A DNA stretch of 64,000 bases. Source: Pseudomonas viridiflava. GTDB taxonomy: Bacteria; Pseudomonadota; Gammaproteobacteria; Pseudomonadales; Pseudomonadaceae. Both the position numbers and the translations under genes were made by a program. The DNA is taken from positions 248,001 through 312,000 of the forward strand of contig NZ_UWFN01000350.1 in the NCBI RefSeq assembly GCF_900602065.1. Direction: 5' to 3'. The notes under the pieces were generated by a model. It saw only the letters and a program-made list of their open reading frames with translations. It had not been told where the DNA came from and did not search any database. This document shows, piece after piece, positions 52,498-62,377 of the stretch (position 1 is its first letter; each line of letters begins with the position of its first letter).

Positions 52498-54168
52498 TCA
52501 AACCCGGTTCAACGCCTCCGGCGCTTGTTGATCGAAGGTCAGGTACTTGATCAACTCCGGCAACGGCAGTGGTTTGCTGATCAGGTAGCCCTGAACCTGA
52601 TCGCAACCATAGCTGCGCAGTAACGCCAGTTGCTCAGACGTTTCGACACCTTCGGCGACCACCTCCAGACTCAGGTTATGAGCCAGGTTGATCATTGCGT
52701 GTACCAGCTTGCGATTTTCTTCGCGTTGCTCCATTTCACCCACGAAGCTCTTATCGATCTTCAGCAGGGTAATGGGCAGGTTGTTGAGGTGTACGAACGA
52801 GGAAAACCCGGTGCCGAAGTCGTCCAGCGAAAACCGTACGCCCAGGCGCCCGAGGGCATCCATGGTCTGTTTGACCAGATCGCTGCGGCGCATGACGGCG
52901 GTTTCGGTCAGTTCGAATTCCAGCCACTGCGCATCAATGCCGCGCTCGGTAATCAGTCGGCCTAATGTCGCAAGCAATTGGTTGTCCTGAAACTGCCGGA
53001 ATGACAGGTTGATCGCCATGTGCAACTGCGGCAGGCCTCGCTCAAGCAACGCTTGCATGTCGCGCAGCGCCCGAGAGATCACCCAGTAACCCAGCGGCAC
53101 GATCAACCCGCTTTGCTCGGCCAGCGGTACAAACTCACTGGGCGGTAGCAAGCCTCGCTCTTGGTGACGCCAGCGCACCAGTGCCTCCAGCCCGACAATG
53201 CGTCCACTGGTCATGCAAAGCCTTGGCTGGTAGTGCAGTTCCAGCTCGTCGCGCCGTAACGCCCGTCGCAACTCGCCCTCCAGATCAGCGAGGCTACGGG
53301 CATTGCGATTCAGCCGGTCGTTGAAGACGTGAAAAGTGCAGCCCTGAATACCTTTGGCCTGCTGCATGGCGATGTGCGCGTGCCACATCAGTGGGTCCGC
53401 CCCCGCCTCGGCGCGAGAGTGAGCGATCCCCAGACTGCAGCCGATGAGCAGGCTTTCGCCGTCGACCCAGTACGGCTCGGACAGGGCTTCGGTGATGCGT
53501 TCGGCCATCCATTCCGCGCGCCCTGGGGCGCGACGAGTGTCGATCAGCAGTGCAAATTCGTCGCTGCCCAGGCGAGCGATCTGGTCGCCGACTTCCAGTT
53601 GCCCTTTGAGTCGCGCCACTACCTGCAAGATCAGTCGATCACCAGCTTGATGGCCGAGTGCGTCGTTGGCGCGGCGGAAGTTGTCCAGATCGAGATGGCC
53701 CAGCGCAAGGCCGCGACCGTCATTTTCCAGCAGGCGTGCTGCCAGCAAGGTCTGGAAACCCTGGCGATTGGCGATACCGGTCAGTGTGTCCTGCTCGGCC
53801 AGACGCTGCAGCGTGTTTTCCAGCAGTGCGCGCTCGTTCACATGGCGCAGGCAACTGCGTAACGTTGCAGGCGTCAACTCGCTACGAATCAGCCAGTCAC
53901 TGGCGCCAAGTGGCGGGATCAGCGGCTCTTCTTCAAGCAGCATGACCACCGGCAGATTGCAGCGGCCTGGTGGTGGCTGCAGTTCTGGTGTGGTGAGCAA
54001 TACGGTCGGTTGATCGTCGATTAACGAGGCACTGATGTCGTTCCAGTGCGAGAAGGACAACAGATGTTCCTGATTCTGCTCAGGCGTCAGGCAACTGCGC
54101 AGCAATACCAGCCATTCCGGCTCGTGGGCCAGCACTAACAACCGCAAGGGTTGGACAGGCGTAGGCAA
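52498..54168 (-). CDS. Cyclic-di-GMP phosphodiesterase with degenerate GGDEF and EAL domains
   Basis: 556 aa. Residues 1-105 form a receiver-like region without clear phosphorylation residues. GGDEF domain about residues 125-290: the active site reads GSDEF (RLGSDEFALLID) and so is probably not a working cyclase. The EAL domain (about 295-550) has VGLEALVRWRH, the ELTETAVM motif, LDDFGTGFSSF and KIDKSFV, and looks active. It probably lowers c-di-GMP, which controls biofilm and exopolysaccharide. P. aeruginosa has a phosphodiesterase at this position next to rep. Confidence 0.9.
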   Translation of the reverse strand: MPTPVQPLRLLVLAHEPEWLVLLRSCLTPEQNQEHLLSFSHWNDISASLIDDQPTVLLTTPELQPPPGRCNLPVVMLLEEEPLIPPLGASDWLIRSELTPATLRSCLRHVNERALLENTLQRLAEQDTLTGIANRQGFQTLLAARLLENDGRGLALGHLDLDNFRRANDALGHQAGDRLILQVVARLKGQLEVGDQIARLGSDEFALLIDTRRAPGRAEWMAERITEALSEPYWVDGESLLIGCSLGIAHSRAEAGADPLMWHAHIAMQQAKGIQGCTFHVFNDRLNRNARSLADLEGELRRALRRDELELHYQPRLCMTSGRIVGLEALVRWRHQERGLLPPSEFVPLAEQSGLIVPLGYWVISRALRDMQALLERGLPQLHMAINLSFRQFQDNQLLATLGRLITERGIDAQWLEFELTETAVMRRSDLVKQTMDALGRLGVRFSLDDFGTGFSSFVHLNNLPITLLKIDKSFVGEMEQREENRKLVHAMINLAHNLSLEVVAEGVETSEQLALLRSYGCDQVQGYLISKPLPLPELIKYLTFDQQAPEALNRV

Positions 54169-54385
54169 GCTAGCTCCCTAGACTCGAAAAGAGACAAACA
54201 GAAGGCCCGGGAAATGGGGCCAAACATAGCAATCGTTCAGCATTCGGATGCGCAAATGTAACAAAACCAAAAAAATTAGATAGCAGCGCGCGACATAAGA
54301 CGTCACTCATTGGCGGACGGTCGCTGCACAATCGCCATAGCCTGCTAAAATGCCCGCCCATTTCGTTAGTGATCCTCTTCCTGAT

Positions 54386-56395
54386 ATGTCCCGACTCAAT
54401 CCTCGGCAACAAGAAGCCGTGAACTACGTCGGCGGCCCTCTTTTGGTGCTCGCCGGTGCAGGCTCCGGCAAGACCAGCGTGATCACGCGCAAGATCGCCC
54501 ATCTGATCCAGAACTGCGGCATTCGGGCCCAGTACATCGTCGCGATGACCTTTACCAACAAGGCCGCCCGCGAGATGAAAGAGCGGGTTGGCACGTTGCT
54601 GCGCGCGGGTGAAGGTCGCGGCCTGACCGTCTCGACGTTTCACAACCTGGGCCTCAACGTCATCCGCAAGGAGCACGTGCGGCTGGGCTACAAGCCGGGG
54701 TTTTCGATCTTTGACGAGACCGACGTCAAAGCGCTGATGACCGACATCATGCAAAAGGAATACTCGGGCGACGACGGCGTCGACGAGATCAAGAACATGA
54801 TCGGCTCCTGGAAAAACGACCTGATCCTGCCAGCAGAGGCGCTGGAAAATGCCCGCAACCCCAAGGAGCAGACCGCCGCCATCGTTTACACCCACTACCA
54901 GCGCACGCTCAAAGCGTATAACGCGGTGGACTTCGACGACCTGATTCTGTTGCCGGTAAAACTGTTTCAGGAGCACGCAGACATTCTGGAAAAGTGGCAG
55001 AACAAGGTTCGCTATCTGCTGGTGGACGAATATCAGGACACCAACGCCAGCCAGTACCTGCTGGTAAAGCTGCTGATCGGCATGCGCAACCAGTTCACCG
55101 TGGTAGGTGACGACGACCAGTCGATTTATGCCTGGCGCGGCGCGCGTCCGGAAAACCTGATGCTGCTCAAGGAAGACTACCCCTCGCTGAAAGTGGTCAT
55201 GCTTGAGCAGAACTACCGCTCGACCAGCCGTATTTTGCGCTGCGCCAACGTGCTCATCTCCAACAACCCACACGATTTTGAAAAGCAGCTGTGGAGTGAG
55301 ATGGGCCATGGTGATGAGATCCGCGTGATCCGTTGCCGCAATGAAGATGCCGAGGCCGAGCGCGTAGCCGTAGAAATTCTCAGCCTGCACTTGCGGACTG
55401 ACCGCCCGTACAGCGATTTTGCGATCCTGTACCGGGGTAACTATCAGGCCAAACTAATCGAGCTGAAATTGCAGCACCACCAGGTGCCCTATCGTTTGTC
55501 CGGCGGTAACAGCTTCTTCGGGCGTCAGGAAGTGAAAGACCTGATGGCCTACTTCCGCTTGCTGGTTAACCCGGATGACGACAACGCCTTCTTGCGGGTG
55601 ATCAACGTGCCGCGCCGCGAAATCGGCTCGACGACACTGGAAAAGCTCGGTAACTACGCCACCGAGCGAAAAATTTCGATGTACGCCGCCACCGATGAAA
55701 TCGGCCTTGGCGCGCATCTGGACAGCCGCTATACCGACCGTTTGCAGCGTTTCAAGCGCTGGATGGACGGCGTGCGCCAGCAGTGTGCGCAGAACGACCC
55801 GATCGCGGCGCTGCGCAGCATGGTCATGGACATCGATTACGAGAACTGGCTGCGCCAGAACAGCTCCAGCGACAAGGCCGCTGACTACCGCATGGGCAAC
55901 GTCTGGTTCTTGATCGAGGCGTTGAAAAACACCCTCGAAAAGGACGAAGAAGGCGAAATGACCATCGAGGAGGCCATCGGCAAGCTGGTCCTGCGCGACA
56001 TGCTTGAGCGTCAGCAGGAGGAAGAGGATGGCGCGGAGGGCGTGCAGATGATGACGCTTCACGCCTCCAAGGGCCTGGAGTTTCCGTACGTTTTTATCAT
56101 GGGCATGGAAGAAGAAATTCTCCCTCACCGCTCCAGTATCGAAGCCGATACCATCGAGGAAGAGCGCCGTCTGGCTTACGTGGGCATTACCCGCGCGCGG
56201 CAGACACTGGCGTTCACCTTTGCTGCCAAGCGTAAGCAGTACGGGGAAATCATCGACTGCTCGCCGAGCCGTTTCCTTGATGAACTGCCCCCTGACGATC
56301 TGGCCTGGGAAGGCAATGACGATACCCCGACCGAAGTGAAGGCAGTGCGCGGCAATACCGCATTGGCGGACATCCGCGCGATGTTGAAAAAATAA
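54386..56395 (+). CDS. rep: ATP-dependent DNA helicase Rep
   Basis: 669 aa, UvrD-like superfamily 1. Motif I AGAGSGKTSVITRKIAHL, motif Ia ALTFTNKAAREMKER-like (here AMTFTNKAAREMKER), motif II VDEYQDTNASQY, motif III GDDDQSIYAWRGA, motif IV EQNYRST, motif V HASKGLEFPYVFIMGMEE and motif VI YVGITRARQTL. Clears proteins ahead of the replication fork. ATG 54386 gives the usual size (E. coli Rep 673 aa); an extra 12 residues upstream are unlikely. Confidence 0.97.
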   Translation: MSRLNPRQQEAVNYVGGPLLVLAGAGSGKTSVITRKIAHLIQNCGIRAQYIVAMTFTNKAAREMKERVGTLLRAGEGRGLTVSTFHNLGLNVIRKEHVRLGYKPGFSIFDETDVKALMTDIMQKEYSGDDGVDEIKNMIGSWKNDLILPAEALENARNPKEQTAAIVYTHYQRTLKAYNAVDFDDLILLPVKLFQEHADILEKWQNKVRYLLVDEYQDTNASQYLLVKLLIGMRNQFTVVGDDDQSIYAWRGARPENLMLLKEDYPSLKVVMLEQNYRSTSRILRCANVLISNNPHDFEKQLWSEMGHGDEIRVIRCRNEDAEAERVAVEILSLHLRTDRPYSDFAILYRGNYQAKLIELKLQHHQVPYRLSGGNSFFGRQEVKDLMAYFRLLVNPDDDNAFLRVINVPRREIGSTTLEKLGNYATERKISMYAATDEIGLGAHLDSRYTDRLQRFKRWMDGVRQQCAQNDPIAALRSMVMDIDYENWLRQNSSSDKAADYRMGNVWFLIEALKNTLEKDEEGEMTIEEAIGKLVLRDMLERQQEEEDGAEGVQMMTLHASKGLEFPYVFIMGMEEEILPHRSSIEADTIEEERRLAYVGITRARQTLAFTFAAKRKQYGEIIDCSPSRFLDELPPDDLAWEGNDDTPTEVKAVRGNTALADIRAMLKK

Positions 56396-56439
56396 TTCCT
56401 ACTATTCATTGCGCAGATTCGCGCACCCGAGGAAGCGAC

Positions 56440-57012
56440 GTGGAAGCATTGCATCAGAAGATTCGCGCAGAAGGCATCGTACTATCCGATCAGGTACTGA
56501 AGGTCGATGCATTTCTCAATCATCAGATCGACCCGGCGTTGATGCAGCAGATTGGTGACGAATTTGCGGCGCTGTTCGCTGATTCGGGCATTACCAAGAT
56601 CGTCACCATTGAGGCTTCAGGCATTGCGCCTGCGGTGATGACCGGTTTGAAACTGGGTGTGCCGGTGATTTTTGCCCGCAAACATCAGTCGCTGACCCTG
56701 ACCGAAAACCTGCTGCTGGCTACGGTTTATTCGTTCACCAAACAGACCGAAAGCACGGTTGCGATCTCGCCCCGTCATCTCAACAGCAGCGATAACGTAC
56801 TGATCATTGATGACTTTCTGGCTAACGGAAAAGCGTCTCAGGCGCTGATTTCGATTATCAAGCAAGCAGGCGCAACAGTTGCCGGGCTGGGCATCGTGAT
56901 CGAAAAATCCTTCCAGGGCGGCCGCGCCGAACTGGATGCGCAGGGTTATCGCGTCGAGTCGCTGGCGCGGGTTAAATCCCTGGCGGATGGGGTTGTGACG
57001 TTTGTTGAATGA
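56440..57012 (+). CDS. xpt: Xanthine phosphoribosyltransferase
   Basis: 190 aa. Type I PRT fold. The PRPP loop reads VLIIDDFLANGKASQALISII, and VPVIFARKHQSLTL is a substrate-binding region. Salvages xanthine to XMP. The start is GTG 56440, with GAGGAAG upstream. Lies 45 bp after rep. Confidence 0.92.
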   Translation: MEALHQKIRAEGIVLSDQVLKVDAFLNHQIDPALMQQIGDEFAALFADSGITKIVTIEASGIAPAVMTGLKLGVPVIFARKHQSLTLTENLLLATVYSFTKQTESTVAISPRHLNSSDNVLIIDDFLANGKASQALISIIKQAGATVAGLGIVIEKSFQGGRAELDAQGYRVESLARVKSLADGVVTFVE

Positions 57013-57060
57013 TTGAGTTGCTTAACAAACAACACCCAATTCAATGAATTGCAATGCATC

Positions 57061-57152
57061 CCTGTAGGAGTGAGCTTGCTTGCGATAGCGGTCTGTCAGT
57101 CACGGGATATTTGATTGAAAGACCGCTATCGCGAGCAAGCTCACTCCTACAG
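57061..57152. repeat. REP palindrome pair, family B
   Basis: CCTGTAGGAGTGAGCTTGCT left arm and the inverted right end; inner arms GATAGCGGTC / GACCGCTATC. Between xpt and convergent radC. Confidence 0.92.
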
Positions 57153-57174
57153 GGGGAATGCTGCTTTGTCTCGT

Positions 57175-57849
57175 CTACATCAACCCGCACTCCACCATCG
57201 ACAGCGGGTCACCATCACCGATGATCAGGTGATCCAGCACTTTCACGTCGATCAGCCATAACGCATCGCGCAGCCGCTTGGTCAGGTCGATGTCGGCCTG
57301 GCTGGCATCGGTCACGCCCGAGGGATGGTTGTGGCAGAGGATCAGGCTGGCTGAGTTGTGGGCCAGGGCGCGCTTGACCACTTGCCGGGGATGCACGTGG
57401 GCGCTATTGATCGAACCGTGGAACAGGATTTCGAACGCTTGCACCCGGTGCTTGTTGTCCAGAAACAGGCAGCCAAACACCTCATGGGGTTCATGACGTA
57501 ACAGCGCCTTGAGGTAGCTGCGCACCTGCTCCGGGCTTTCCAGCGCAGAATCACGCCTCAGGCTTTCCGCCATGTGCCGGCGAGCCATTTCCATGACGGC
57601 CTGTAATTGCGCGAATTTAGCCGGCCCAAGCCCCAGATGTGAGCTGAACATGGTCAGGTCAGCATCCAGTAACGGTCGCAGCCCACCGAATTGATTCAAC
57701 AGATGACGCGCCAGGTCTACAGCGCTTTTTCCGGCCACGCCGGTGCGCAGGAAAATGGCCAGCAGTTCTGCATCGGACAGGCTCGCCGAACCCAGCTCCA
57801 GAAGCCGCTCTCGCGGGCGTTCGGCCGCAGGCCAGTTGCGAATACTCAT
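57175..57849 (-). CDS. radC: RadC family protein (JAMM metalloprotease-like)
   Basis: 224 aa. N-terminal helix-hairpin-helix (LLDADLTMFSSHLGLGPAKFAQLQAVMEMARRHM) and C-terminal MPN domain with the JAMM motif CHNHPSGVTDASQADIDLTKRL. Historically called a DNA-repair gene; the real function is unproven. Divergent from coaBC, as in many gammaproteobacteria. Confidence 0.93.
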   Translation of the reverse strand: MSIRNWPAAERPRERLLELGSASLSDAELLAIFLRTGVAGKSAVDLARHLLNQFGGLRPLLDADLTMFSSHLGLGPAKFAQLQAVMEMARRHMAESLRRDSALESPEQVRSYLKALLRHEPHEVFGCLFLDNKHRVQAFEILFHGSINSAHVHPRQVVKRALAHNSASLILCHNHPSGVTDASQADIDLTKRLRDALWLIDVKVLDHLIIGDGDPLSMVECGLM

Positions 57850-57982
57850 ACCACCTCCATGTGTGTTTGGCGCCGCTGTTCCAGTACGGTCGCTGTGCTA
57901 TCTTAGCCCATCTTTTTGCGCGGCGATCGGCCAGGGGAAACGTCCATCGCCGCTGCGTATCACTCGACTAAAAGGCAGGCCT

Positions 57983-59191
57983 ATGCAGCGGCTGTATCGG
58001 AAACGCATCGTTCTTGGCGTTGGCGGCGGTATCGCGGCCTACAAGAGCGCAGAACTGGTGAGACGCTTGCGTGACCAGGGTGCTGAAGTGCGTGTCGTCA
58101 TGACCCGAGGTGGTGCTGAGTTCATCACTCCGCTGACCATGCAGGCCCTTTCCGGGCATCCGGTTCATCTGGATTTGCTCGACCCGGCCGCTGAAGCGGC
58201 GATGGGGCATATCGAGCTGGCCAAATGGGCCGATCTGATACTTGTTGCCCCTGGCACTGCGGACCTTATTGCGCGTCTGGCTCAAGGCATTGCCAACGAC
58301 CTGTTAACCACCATTGTTCTGGCGACCGATGCGATTGTGGCCATTGCCCCGGCGATGAATCAGGCAATGTGGCGCGACGCCTCTGTACAGGCCAACACTC
58401 GCCTGCTGGAAGAACGTGATTTCCGCATATTCGGCCCGGCTTCCGGCAGCCAGGCCTGCGGTGATGTCGGCTTTGGGCGCATGCTTGAACCCGATGACCT
58501 GGCCCAGTCTGCCGCCGATTGTTTCCAGCGCCTGTCGCTGACAGGCAAGCATGTGTTGATTACGGCGGGCCCGACCCAGGAAAACATCGACCCGGTGCGT
58601 TACATCACCAATCACAGCTCCGGCAAAATGGGCTTTGCTCTCGCTGAGGCTGCGGTAGAAGCAGGTGCACGCGTTACCCTCATCACCGGCCCGGTCAACC
58701 TGCCGACTCCGGATCGTGTATCGCGCATCGATGTTGTGAGCGCCCGGGACATGCTGGCTGCCTGTGAGGCCGCGATCCCTTGCGATCTGTTCATCGCCTC
58801 CGCCGCCGTTGCTGATTACCGTCCCGAAGTGGTTGCCCCGCACAAACTCAAGAAAGACCCGTCCACGGGCGACGGCCTGTTGCTGCAGATGGTCCGTAAC
58901 CCGGACATTCTTGCCACTATCGCGACCCGTCCAGACCGCCCGTTCAGTGTCGGTTTTGCCGCTGAAACCGAACACTTGCTCGACTATGCTGCACGCAAGC
59001 TCAAGGACAAAAACCTTGATCTGATTGTGGCCAACGATGTTGCCAACCCCAGCATCGGCTTCAATAGTGAAGAGAACGCTTGCAGCGTAATCGACCGAGC
59101 GCTGCACGCTACGCTTTTCGCCCAGACCAGCAAAGGCAAGATTGCCCGCCAGCTGATCACTTTTATCGCCGACCGAATGAACCAGGTTTAA
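57983..59191 (+). CDS. coaBC: Bifunctional phosphopantothenoylcysteine decarboxylase/synthetase
   Basis: 402 aa. CoaC part: flavin-binding GVGGGIAAYKSAELVRRLRDQGA, PAMNQAMW, and the cysteine-containing flap ACGDVGFGRMLEP. CoaB part: AGPTQENIDPVRYITNHSSGKMG and the KLKKD loop. It makes 4'-phosphopantetheine for CoA. ATG 57983 is preferred; the longer open frame upstream shadows the radC region. 6 bp before dut. Confidence 0.96.
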   Translation: MQRLYRKRIVLGVGGGIAAYKSAELVRRLRDQGAEVRVVMTRGGAEFITPLTMQALSGHPVHLDLLDPAAEAAMGHIELAKWADLILVAPGTADLIARLAQGIANDLLTTIVLATDAIVAIAPAMNQAMWRDASVQANTRLLEERDFRIFGPASGSQACGDVGFGRMLEPDDLAQSAADCFQRLSLTGKHVLITAGPTQENIDPVRYITNHSSGKMGFALAEAAVEAGARVTLITGPVNLPTPDRVSRIDVVSARDMLAACEAAIPCDLFIASAAVADYRPEVVAPHKLKKDPSTGDGLLLQMVRNPDILATIATRPDRPFSVGFAAETEHLLDYAARKLKDKNLDLIVANDVANPSIGFNSEENACSVIDRALHATLFAQTSKGKIARQLITFIADRMNQV

Positions 59192-59197
59192 TTACGA

Positions 59198-59653
59198 ATG
59201 CACGCTCTACAAGCCAAGATCCTTGACCCTCGCATTGGCAACGAATTTCCGCTGCCCGCTTACGCCACCGTCGGTTCTGCGGGGCTCGACCTGCGCGCCA
59301 TGCTCAAAGAGGACACTGTTCTGGAGCCGGGCCAGACCTTGTTGATCCCGACCGGGCTGTCGATCTATATCGGCGATCCGGGGCTGGCGGCTTTGATCCT
59401 GCCGCGCTCCGGGCTGGGCCACAAACACGGCATCGTGCTGGGTAATCTGGTGGGGTTGATCGACTCCGATTACCAGGGCGAACTGATGGTCTCCTGCTGG
59501 AATCGCGGGCAGACCGCTTTCAATATTTCCATTGGTGAGCGCATTGCCCAACTGGTGCTGGTGCCGGTGGTGCAAGCGCACTTCGAACTGGTTGAAGAGT
59601 TCGACGAAAGCCAACGCGGTGCTGGCGGTTTCGGCCATTCAGGTAGCCACTGA
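59198..59653 (+). CDS. dut: dUTPase
   Basis: 151 aa, trimeric. Motifs: AGLDLRA (1), PRSGLGHKHGIVLGN (2), GLIDSDYQGEL (3), RIAQLVLVPV (4), RGAGGFGHSG (5). Hydrolyses dUTP, giving dUMP for thymidylate synthesis and preventing uracil in DNA. 6 bp after coaBC. Confidence 0.97.
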   Translation: MHALQAKILDPRIGNEFPLPAYATVGSAGLDLRAMLKEDTVLEPGQTLLIPTGLSIYIGDPGLAALILPRSGLGHKHGIVLGNLVGLIDSDYQGELMVSCWNRGQTAFNISIGERIAQLVLVPVVQAHFELVEEFDESQRGAGGFGHSGSH

Positions 59654-59751
59654 CCTTTGAGCCGATGACTCGATACCCGGTAGCCTCATGGCTACCCGGT
59701 ATCAAGTAAGTGACTGTCCAGTTTCAGGATGAATGACCTGGGAGCGTTCAG

Positions 59752-62349
59752 GTGCAAGGCAGCCAACAGCATGAAGTATCCGATACCCAACCTGTCGCAG
59801 CGAGCCTGACTGCGCTCACGCCCGGTATTTTCCCCGCGCTCATTGCCCTGATCGTTGCCAGTGCTCTGGTTTATCTTGCACTGAGCAGCAATCCGCAGGG
59901 GCGTGAGCATCTGCAACACGCTTGGGGTAGCAGCCAGGCGTCGTCGGTGGCTCAGGCCCTGAAGCAGATAGACGCCGAGACACAGGCCGCTGCCCGTGAC
60001 CCTTCACTGGTTCAGGCTCTGCAGAGCGGTAACCCTTCCCTGATTGAAGAAGCACAAAGCCGGCTGCGGTTTCGCGACGGTGTGCTGGGCGCGCGTCTCA
60101 ACCCTTTAGGCATGTCGGATATCGACACCAAAGGGGCAATGCCTGTCAGCTTCTCCACATTGGATATGCTCAACAAAGCTGCTGGCGGTGAGGATCCAGT
60201 GCCTGAAGCTCGCGCAGTGGACGAGCGCTGGATGATCTATAGCGCTGCGCCGTTGCGTTCTGACCCTGCCGCAGCGGTCAGCGGCACGCTGCTATTGGCT
60301 TTCGATCCACAACGCTTGCTCAATGCGTTACCTGCCTTGCCCGAATCCACGGGCCGGATCCGTTTGATCCAGCAGTTTGGTAATGGTCCTGAGCAGGTCT
60401 TGCTGCAGCGCGGTGAAGCGGATGGGGCTAAACCGCAACGGCTGGACACCGGTTATGCAAACTGGAAACTTGAGTTCACCCCCGGCCCTGCGCTGGATTT
60501 TTCGCCTCCATGGGTGCTGCTGACGCTGGCTGTATTGGTTGCGCTGGCAGGTGTTTTACTGGGGCTTTACCTCAACGAAAGGGCTCTACAACGGCACATT
60601 TGCGCCGATGTCCGACAACTGGATCAACTGCTTCAAGAACTCTCCAGCGGAAAAGCCGTCAAACCCTTCGGTTTGGGCCTGCCCGTCCTCAATGGACTGG
60701 CTCGACGTCTGGCCTGTTTTTCACCTTCCCTTCAACAAGCTGCAACGGAAAACGTTGATAAGAAGGATGAGTCAGGTCCGGCTCCCGGCTACAAGATTAC
60801 CGATTTAAAGAACAGTAGTGCTTCAGCATCGGGTTCACGCTCTGCCACCGGCGGCGCCTGGACCGATCCGCTGTTTCAAGATACCGACATTCTCGATATC
60901 GACATCCTCGACGAAAACCAGGACTTCCTGAGATCGGAGCACCCCCCAGTTATGAGCAGTCCAGCATCCGTGGCACCAAAATTTCCTGACGATATTTTCC
61001 GCGCGTATGACATCCGCGGCATCGTGGGCGACACCCTTAGCGCCGAAACGGCCTATTGGATTGGTCGCGCCATCGGTTCCGAAAGCCTGGCGCAGAACGA
61101 GCCCAACGTCAGCGTCGGTCGTGACGGACGCCTCTCCGGTCCGGAGCTGGTGCAGCAATTGATTCAAGGCCTGCACGACAGCGGTTGTCACGTCAGCGAT
61201 GTTGGCCTGGTGCCAACGCCCGCCTTGTACTACGCCGCCAACGTGCTGGCAGGCAAGACCGGTGTGATGCTGACCGGCAGCCACAACCCCAAGGATTACA
61301 ACGGCTTCAAGATCGTCATCGCGGGCGATACTCTGGCCAACGAACAGATCCAGGCGCTCCACGAGCGTATCAAGACCGGCAACCTGACCTCAGCAAAAGG
61401 CAGCATCACCAAGGTCGACATCCTTGATCGCTACTTCAAGCAGATCAAAGACGACATCGTCATGGCCCGCAAACTGAAAGTCGTGGTGGACTGCGGTAAT
61501 GGCGCGGCAGGCGTTATTGCTCCCCAGCTCATTGAAGCGCTGGGTTGCGAAGTCATCTCGCTGTTCGCTGAGGTCGACGGTAACTTCCCTAACCACCACC
61601 CTGATCCGGGCAAGCTGGAAAACCTGCAGGACCTGATCGCCAAGGTCAATGAAACCGGTGCGGATCTGGGTCTGGCCTTCGACGGCGACGGCGACCGCGT
61701 TGGCGTTGTGACCAACAAAGGCAATGTGGTGTACCCGGATCGCTTGTTGATGCTGTTCGCCCTGGACGTGCTCAAGCGCAATCCAGGCGCCGACATCATC
61801 TTCGACGTCAAATGCACCCGCCGCCTGACGCCGCTGATTCAAAAACATGGTGGCCGCCCGGTAATGTGGAAGACCGGTCATTCGTTGATCAAGAAAGAGA
61901 TGAAGAAAAGCGGCGCGCTGCTCGCGGGCGAAATGAGCGGCCACATCTTCTTCAAAGAGCGTTGGTTCGGTTTCGACGACGGTATTTACAGTGCTGCGCG
62001 CCTGCTGGAGATCCTCAGCCAGGAGTCGCAGTCGGCTGAAGACCTGTTCGAGACCTTCCCGAACGACATTTCGACCCCTGAAATCAACATCAAAGTGACT
62101 GATACCACCAAGTTCAGCATCATAGAAGCGCTGGAGAAAGATGCTCAGTGGGGCGATGCCAAATTGACCACCATTGACGGCGTGCGAGTGGACTATCCAA
62201 AGGGCTGGGGCCTGGTTCGCGCTTCCAACACAACACCGGTACTGGTGCTGCGTTTTGAGGCTGAAACAGAAGCCGAGCTGCAGCGCATCAAGGATGTGTT
62301 CCACGCCGAACTGAAAAAGGTTGCGCCGGACCTTCAACTTCCGTTCTGA
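59752..62349 (+). CDS. algC: AlgC phosphomannomutase/phosphoglucomutase with N-terminal membrane extension
   Basis: 865 aa from GTG 59752. Residues 1-400 are outside the classical enzyme: TM near 30-48 (ALIALIVASALVYLAL), a periplasmic domain of about 210 residues, TM near 255-277 (VLLTLAVLVALAGVLLGLYL) and a cytosolic Gly/Ser/Asp linker. Enzyme: residues 401-865 (ATG 60952, MSSPASVAPKF), with phosphoserine loop TGSHNPKDYNG, metal loop AFDGDGDRVGV and FKTGHS-type sugar loop. Makes mannose- and glucose-1-phosphate for alginate, LPS and other sugars. The longer form can be made if the GTG is used (GGGAG before it); an internal ATG could give the soluble form. Confidence 0.9.
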   Translation: MQGSQQHEVSDTQPVAASLTALTPGIFPALIALIVASALVYLALSSNPQGREHLQHAWGSSQASSVAQALKQIDAETQAAARDPSLVQALQSGNPSLIEEAQSRLRFRDGVLGARLNPLGMSDIDTKGAMPVSFSTLDMLNKAAGGEDPVPEARAVDERWMIYSAAPLRSDPAAAVSGTLLLAFDPQRLLNALPALPESTGRIRLIQQFGNGPEQVLLQRGEADGAKPQRLDTGYANWKLEFTPGPALDFSPPWVLLTLAVLVALAGVLLGLYLNERALQRHICADVRQLDQLLQELSSGKAVKPFGLGLPVLNGLARRLACFSPSLQQAATENVDKKDESGPAPGYKITDLKNSSASASGSRSATGGAWTDPLFQDTDILDIDILDENQDFLRSEHPPVMSSPASVAPKFPDDIFRAYDIRGIVGDTLSAETAYWIGRAIGSESLAQNEPNVSVGRDGRLSGPELVQQLIQGLHDSGCHVSDVGLVPTPALYYAANVLAGKTGVMLTGSHNPKDYNGFKIVIAGDTLANEQIQALHERIKTGNLTSAKGSITKVDILDRYFKQIKDDIVMARKLKVVVDCGNGAAGVIAPQLIEALGCEVISLFAEVDGNFPNHHPDPGKLENLQDLIAKVNETGADLGLAFDGDGDRVGVVTNKGNVVYPDRLLMLFALDVLKRNPGADIIFDVKCTRRLTPLIQKHGGRPVMWKTGHSLIKKEMKKSGALLAGEMSGHIFFKERWFGFDDGIYSAARLLEILSQESQSAEDLFETFPNDISTPEINIKVTDTTKFSIIEALEKDAQWGDAKLTTIDGVRVDYPKGWGLVRASNTTPVLVLRFEAETEAELQRIKDVFHAELKKVAPDLQLPF

Positions 62350-62377
62350 TTGTTTTTTCCTTTGACTGGAGCCTTGA

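Noticed and set aside
54170..55390. 406-codon minus-strand frame opposite rep
   Set aside because: Shadow of the rep helicase gene, which carries all seven SF1 motifs on the other strand.
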